A stretch of 10,040 nucleotides of DNA from NCBI GenBank assembly GCA_019312705.1, contig JAFDCW010000079.1:1-10040 (forward strand). The letters run 5' to 3'. This document shows, piece by piece, positions 7,176 to 10,040 of the stretch. Below the pieces are notes generated by a model. It did no database searches. It was given only the letters and a program-made list of their open reading frames with translations, and was not told where the DNA came from. Source of the stretch: Deltaproteobacteria bacterium (GTDB taxonomy: Bacteria; Myxococcota; Polyangia; Polyangiales; B10-G4). Both the position numbers and the translations under genes were made by a program. Positions within the stretch are counted from its first letter, which is position 1. Each line of letters begins with the position of its first letter.

Positions 7176-8144
7176 ATGTCCCATTTCACCAGCGTCATCG
7201 CGCTCTTCCTCACCGGCACCCTCGTTAGTGCCCTGCCCTCCATCGCGGACAAACACATCGGTAACGACGAGGTCGCCATGTCCGCACGCCAGGCCGCCTC
7301 GCCGGCTGCCAAGGGGGCGGTGCCGACAATCGAGGAGGCCCGATTGGCCCTTGCTGCCCAGGAGGGCCAAGCGGCACGAGAGGCGCAGGAAGCTCGTGAC
7401 GCGCAAGCCGCACGAGAGGCACGGGAAGCGGAGCGCGCGTTCGCGACCGTGCTCGGCACCTACCGGACTCGCTACCAGAGGTCGGGCCGGAGCCGGGGCC
7501 GGGCGCACAACGTCGAGCGGGCCACGGAGATCCTCGACGGTGCGGTGATCGCCCCCGGTGAGCGCCTGAGCTTCAACGACCGGGTCGGCCGCCGGGACCG
7601 GCAAAACGGCTTCACCGAGGCGCCGGTGATCGATGGCGGCCGCATCGTCCCGGGCATGGGCGGCGGCGTCTGCCAGGTGGCGAGCACCCTGCACGCCGCG
7701 GCGCTCCTCGGCGGCCTCGAGATGACGCAGTACCGACCCCACAGCCGGCCGAGCTCGTACATCCCGATGGGCCTCGACGCGACCGTGTCGTTCCCGCAGA
7801 TCGACTTCGAGATCGAAAACCCCTTCGACTTCCCGGTCGAGGTGCACGCCCGGACCGAGGGCGGCCGGGTCTTCGTCGAACTCGTCGGCCGGGCCGACCC
7901 CCGCGAGGTCGAAGTCTCCCGCCAGGTCCTCAATCGCCGCGCGTACGAAACCCACATCGTCGAAGACGCGAGCCTCGCCCCCGGCACCCGGGTCGTCGAA
8001 CAGCGGGGAGTGCGCGGCGCTCGCATCGCCCGGACCCGCACCTTCGTGGAAGCCGGCGAGACCCACGTGCAACGTCAAGTCGTGCGTTACCCGCCGACCG
8101 ACGAGGTGGTCCGGGTCGGCGTCGGGCCGGCGCTGCAGGGGTGA
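7176..8144 (+). CDS. Exported VanW-family protein with coiled coil and G5-like C-terminus
   Basis: A 322-residue protein. The N-terminus (MSHFTSVIALFLTGTLVSALPSIA) looks like a signal peptide, with an unusually uncharged n-region. A Glu/Ala/Arg-rich coiled coil (about 52-88) precedes the VanW domain (about 89-240), whose core is clear: VERATEILDGAVIAPGE, LSFNDRVG, GMGGGVCQVASTLHAAAL (160-177) and YIPMGLDATVSFP. Residues about 245-315 form a G5-like beta segment. VanW takes its name from a gene in some vancomycin-resistance clusters, but its biochemical role is not established and no other van gene is nearby, so resistance should not be inferred. An envelope role, perhaps near peptidoglycan, is plausible because G5 domains are associated with cell-wall binding. 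An in-frame stop at 7167-7169 makes 7176 the earliest start; GAAGAGG ends only one base before the ATG, an unusually short spacing. Confidence 0.88.
   Translation: MSHFTSVIALFLTGTLVSALPSIADKHIGNDEVAMSARQAASPAAKGAVPTIEEARLALAAQEGQAAREAQEARDAQAAREAREAERAFATVLGTYRTRYQRSGRSRGRAHNVERATEILDGAVIAPGERLSFNDRVGRRDRQNGFTEAPVIDGGRIVPGMGGGVCQVASTLHAAALLGGLEMTQYRPHSRPSSYIPMGLDATVSFPQIDFEIENPFDFPVEVHARTEGGRVFVELVGRADPREVEVSRQVLNRRAYETHIVEDASLAPGTRVVEQRGVRGARIARTRTFVEAGETHVQRQVVRYPPTDEVVRVGVGPALQG
7371..7442 (+). repeat. Imperfect 36-bp duplication in the coiled-coil region of the VanW gene
   Basis: Two adjacent 36-base units, 7371-7406 and 7407-7442, share the core GC(G/C)GCACGAGAGGC(G/A)C(A/G)GGAAGC. They encode the related peptides AAREAQEARDAQ and AAREAREAERAF, giving regular Ala/Arg/Glu heptad-like helix. 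This looks like an internal duplication that lengthened the coiled coil. The second unit has diverged in its final third. Confidence 0.65.
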
Positions 8145-8174
8145 GGTGCGGGGCGTGACCCCCCGGGGGACCCA

Positions 8175-9134
8175 TCAAGGTTCGCCTGCCCGCCCAGCCG
8201 GAAGCCGAAGGACGACCTTGCCGCGCGCCCGTTTCGTCTCGACGTAGGCGTGGGCGGATGCCGCTTCGGTGATCGGGAAGACTCGGTCCACGACCGGCCG
8301 GAACGCCCCCGTATCGATCCACTGCGCGAGCAAGTGAAGGTCCCGGGTATCTGGGTCCACGAGGACCACCCGGGGACCGGCGCCGGTGAGACGCGAGACG
8401 ATGTCTCGAGCCATGGTGGCGAGGCGCGGAATCGTGGTCACGTAGCGCCCGCGTTCTCGCAAGAGATGACGGGCTTGCTCGAAGGGTGCGCTGCCGAAGA
8501 TGTCGAAGACGACGTCGAAGCGGCGGCCCGAGTCGAGCAACGGCTGCTCGTCGTACGGGAGCACCTCGTCCGCGCCTAGTTCTCTCACGAACGACTCGTT
8601 GCGGGCGCTGCAGACGACGCTCACTCGCGCGCCGAGGATCTTGGCTATCTGAATCGCGAAGGTTCCGACCCCACCCGACGCCCCATTGAGCACCACATCG
8701 TCGCCGCGCCGAAGGTGAGCGAGGTCCCGTAGAGCTTGCAGCGCCGTCATGGCCGCGAGAGGGACAGCGGCGGCCTCGATCATGGTCGCGCCCGGGGGCT
8801 TCCGCGCGCAGGCGCGGTGGGGCAGAGCCACGAGTTCGGCACATGCACCGGCGCCCATCCGCGGGATCATCCCGTAGACCTCGTCGCCGACCTCGAACGC
8901 GCGCACTCCCTTGCCGATGGCGTCGACGACCCCCGCGACGTCCTGCCCCGAAAGCTGCGGGAAGCCCGGCGTCAGCAGACGCACCTTGCCTCTGCGAATC
9001 AGGACGTCTTTGGGATTGAGGGCGGCGGCGTGCACCCGGACGCGAATCTCACCGCGGCGGGGGTGCGGATCGGGCGCGTCCTCCCAGCGTAGGACGCCCG
9101 GGTCGCCGTAGCGGTGGAAGCGGATGGCCTTCAT
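8175..9134 (-). CDS. Zinc-independent MDR oxidoreductase (quinone oxidoreductase / zeta-crystallin-like)
   Basis: A medium-chain dehydrogenase/reductase of 319 residues. A GroES-like N-terminal domain (1 to about 115) contains ALNPKDVLIRRG, GQDVAGVV and VGDEVYGM; the Rossmann part carries the dinucleotide loop NGASGGVGTFAIQIAK (150-165) and a C-terminal GKVVL strand. The catalytic-zinc ligands of alcohol dehydrogenases are absent (QDV replaces GHE, and there is no structural four-Cys lobe), placing it with NAD(P)H quinone oxidoreductase, enoyl reductase and RTN4IP1-like enzymes. An aromatic residue plus basic residues would favour NADPH, but this cannot be settled here. The frame extends to 9347, yet the MKAIRFHRYGDP start at 9134 matches the family N-terminus. 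No strong ribosome-binding site is visible. It converges on the VanW gene with 30 bases between stops and diverges from the DUF1858 gene. Confidence 0.9.
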   Translation of the reverse strand: MKAIRFHRYGDPGVLRWEDAPDPHPRRGEIRVRVHAAALNPKDVLIRRGKVRLLTPGFPQLSGQDVAGVVDAIGKGVRAFEVGDEVYGMIPRMGAGACAELVALPHRACARKPPGATMIEAAAVPLAAMTALQALRDLAHLRRGDDVVLNGASGGVGTFAIQIAKILGARVSVVCSARNESFVRELGADEVLPYDEQPLLDSGRRFDVVFDIFGSAPFEQARHLLRERGRYVTTIPRLATMARDIVSRLTGAGPRVVLVDPDTRDLHLLAQWIDTGAFRPVVDRVFPITEAASAHAYVETKRARGKVVLRLPAGRAGEP

Positions 9135-9364
9135 TGGGCGGAGGGTATCGTGAAAACGGGAGTCGGAGCGGGAACAGGAACGAGAACGAGCACGAACGCG
9201 TCCCCGCCTACGGCGTTCAGGAACAGAGTCCAGACGAACGGTCCGCAGTAGCCGTCGGTCGCGCCTGGGCGGCAAGTCTCCAAGCGTCGGCTTCCGTGAG
9301 GGTGACCGGCGCCTTGCACTTGATCGAGCACAAGAACTCACCGACACGCTCCCGTAGCCTTCCC
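9135..9364. other. Divergent intergenic region with a hexamer-repeat tract and a Cys-containing open frame
   Basis: This 230-base stretch separates the starts of the MDR gene (-) and the DUF1858 gene (+), and must hold both promoters unless transcripts are leaderless. A degenerate hexamer run lies at 9157-9198. On the minus strand a 51-residue frame (9217-9372) begins MTMGRLRERVGEFLCSIKCK and continues APVTLTEADAWRLAAQA; only its first part has codon use like a real gene. On the plus strand the DUF1858 frame is open back to 9134, but the extra residues are low-complexity and polar and do not look like a domain. No clear sigma-70 promoter was found. Confidence 0.5.
9157..9198 (+). repeat. Degenerate hexamer repeat (CGGGAA-like), seven units
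   Basis: Seven consecutive six-base units read CGGGAG, TCGGAG, CGGGAA, CAGGAA, CGAGAA, CGAGCA, CGAACG, each differing from its neighbour by one to three bases. The gradual drift along the run is what a decaying microsatellite would show. It lies just upstream of the MDR start on the opposite strand. Similar GGGAAC-type hexamers are, from memory, frequent between genes in some large myxobacterial genomes; I have not checked this. Confidence 0.7.
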
Positions 9365-9895
9365 ATGGTCATGTCCCAGGGTCCGTCAATCACAGCGTCG
9401 ACCAAGGTGGCCGCGCTCCTTCGCCACTACCCCGAGCTGGAGGAGGTCCTGATCGCGATGGCCCCTCCCTTCGTCAAGCTGCGAAACCCAATACTCCGTC
9501 GAAGCGTGGCCAAGGTCGCCTCCTTGCGCCAAGCGGCGGCGGTTGGCCGGCTGCCCGTCGAGGATATGGTCAACCGGCTCCGCGCCGTCGTCGGGCAAGA
9601 GCCCCTCGTCGGCGACGAGGCCCCGGCCGAGGACCCCTACTTCACGGCTCAGCCCCGCTGGTACGACGCCGATCGTGTGGTCGATTCGATGGACGAGCGG
9701 GATCTCGACCCAGACGTCATGCCGCTCAACCCGCTCCTCCGGCGAGCCACCAAGCTCGTAGGCACGGAGGTCCTAGAGCTCGTGACCGACTATTTGCCCG
9801 CGCCGGGCGTCGACATCCTACGCAACAAAGGATTCGCTACCTGGTGCGTGATGCGCGGCGACATCGTGCACACCTACATCATGCGCGCACCCTGA
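9365..9895 (+). CDS. DUF1858 protein with C-terminal TusA/DUF2249-like domain
   Basis: A small cytoplasmic protein of about 176 residues with no signal peptide. Counting from the second Met (9371), residues 6 to about 75 fit DUF1858: SITASTKVAALLRHYPELEEVLI, then PPFVKLRNPILRRSVAKVASLRQAA and PVEDMVNRLRAVVG. After an acidic linker, residues about 95-174 resemble the TusA/SirA fold of DUF2249: MDERDLDPDVMPLNPLL, GTEVLELVTDYLPAPGVDILRNKGF, HTYIMR. The cysteines expected in typical DUF1858 and in the Cys-Pro motif of TusA are missing (MPLNP stands at that place); Cys159 is the only cysteine. A sulfur-transfer mechanism is therefore unlikely. The function is unknown; related proteins are often predicted to have redox or nitrogen-oxide roles. 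The start is uncertain: ATG 9365 or 9371 gives the family-like N-terminus, while the frame is open to ATG 9134. Neither start has a good Shine-Dalgarno site. Confidence 0.75.
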   Translation: MVMSQGPSITASTKVAALLRHYPELEEVLIAMAPPFVKLRNPILRRSVAKVASLRQAAAVGRLPVEDMVNRLRAVVGQEPLVGDEAPAEDPYFTAQPRWYDADRVVDSMDERDLDPDVMPLNPLLRRATKLVGTEVLELVTDYLPAPGVDILRNKGFATWCVMRGDIVHTYIMRAP

Positions 9896-9999
9896 ACGGG
9901 GTCGCAGAACCGCCCTCGGCCTTGCCCGGAGAACAGAGGTCTCGACGCTGGTTCAGAGGATCCAGGAGTCCATAGCGGACTATCTGGAGGGAAGGGACG

Positions 10000-10040
10000 A
10001 TGGAGCGCAGATCGGCGCCCCCGCGCCACGCATCCGCTCA
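10000..10040 (+). CDS. Possible start of a gene cut by the window end
   Basis: The ATG at 10000 is preceded by GGAGG at 9986-9990, nine bases upstream, the best-looking ribosome-binding site on the plus strand of this window. Only 13 residues (MERRSAPPRHASA) are visible, too few to recognise a family. A second frame through 9900-10040 is also open and reads VQRIQESIADYLEGRDDGAQ, but has no ATG, GTG or TTG start nearby. Confidence 0.3.
   Translation, partial: MERRSAPPRHASA

Noticed and set aside
7176..8144. Vancomycin resistance locus
   Set aside because: Only the VanW-type domain is present. No ligase, dehydrogenase, dipeptidase or VanRS-like regulator is nearby.
8145..8174. GC-rich palindrome (CCCCCGGGGG at 8160-8169) between two convergent stops, as a bidirectional terminator
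   Set aside because: The palindrome has no loop and no T-run on either side. A weak GGGG/CCCC pairing exists but is typical of this base composition.
9135..9347. N-terminal extension of the MDR oxidoreductase
   Set aside because: The extra 71 residues are Ser/Arg-rich, while MKAIRFHRYGDP at 9134 is the normal start of this family.
9900..10040. Start of a coproporphyrinogen oxidase-like gene, from the reading VQRIQESIADYLEGRDDGAQ
   Set aside because: The resemblance is faint, the following residues lack the expected glycine-rich motif, and no usual start codon is present in that frame.

Overview
The window is strongly GC-rich, with codons ending mostly in G or C. It carries a large multidomain lipoprotein with an Asp/Gly/Pro-rich linker, a transmembrane Ser/Thr protein kinase with a Hanks-type fold, and degenerate GGGAAC-like hexamer runs. 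Together these suggest a member of the Myxococcota or a related former delta-proteobacterial lineage, possibly from a metagenome. This is inferred from gene style and composition. There is no rRNA or marker gene to fix the taxonomy.

Layout. (1) 56-2641 (+): a surface lipoprotein with PA14-like and LamG-type beta-sandwich domains. (2) 2643-5301 (-): a three-gene unit, transcribed aminotransferase, then CoA-transferase subunit A, then subunit B. The genes are joined by 4-base and 1-base overlaps, and the unit converges on the lipoprotein gene with a single base between the stop codons. (3) 5331-7019 (+): a eukaryotic-type Ser/Thr kinase, divergent from the aminotransferase, with a membrane anchor, a 12-bp tandem repeat and a helical extracytoplasmic domain. 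(4) 7176-8144 (+): an exported VanW-family protein with a coiled coil and a G5-like tail. (5) 8175-9134 (-): a zinc-independent MDR (quinone oxidoreductase-like) enzyme, convergent with the VanW gene. (6) about 9365-9895 (+): a cysteine-poor DUF1858 protein with a TusA/DUF2249-like C-terminal domain. (7) From 10000 (+): a possible gene start cut by the window end.

Only the aminotransferase and CoA-transferase genes clearly work together. The enzyme pair fits catabolism in which an omega- or beta-amino acid is transaminated to an oxo-acid and then activated with CoA taken from succinyl-CoA; the substrate cannot be read from sequence. The other genes look like independent units for surface or envelope functions, signalling and redox metabolism. 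I see no mobile element, CRISPR array, tRNA or rRNA, and no convincing new multi-gene system. The most unusual points are the operon pairing, the cysteine-free DUF1858/TusA-like fusion, the stand-alone VanW protein, and a cysteine-containing open frame in the 9135-9364 intergenic region. Nothing longer than 300 bases lacks a gene.
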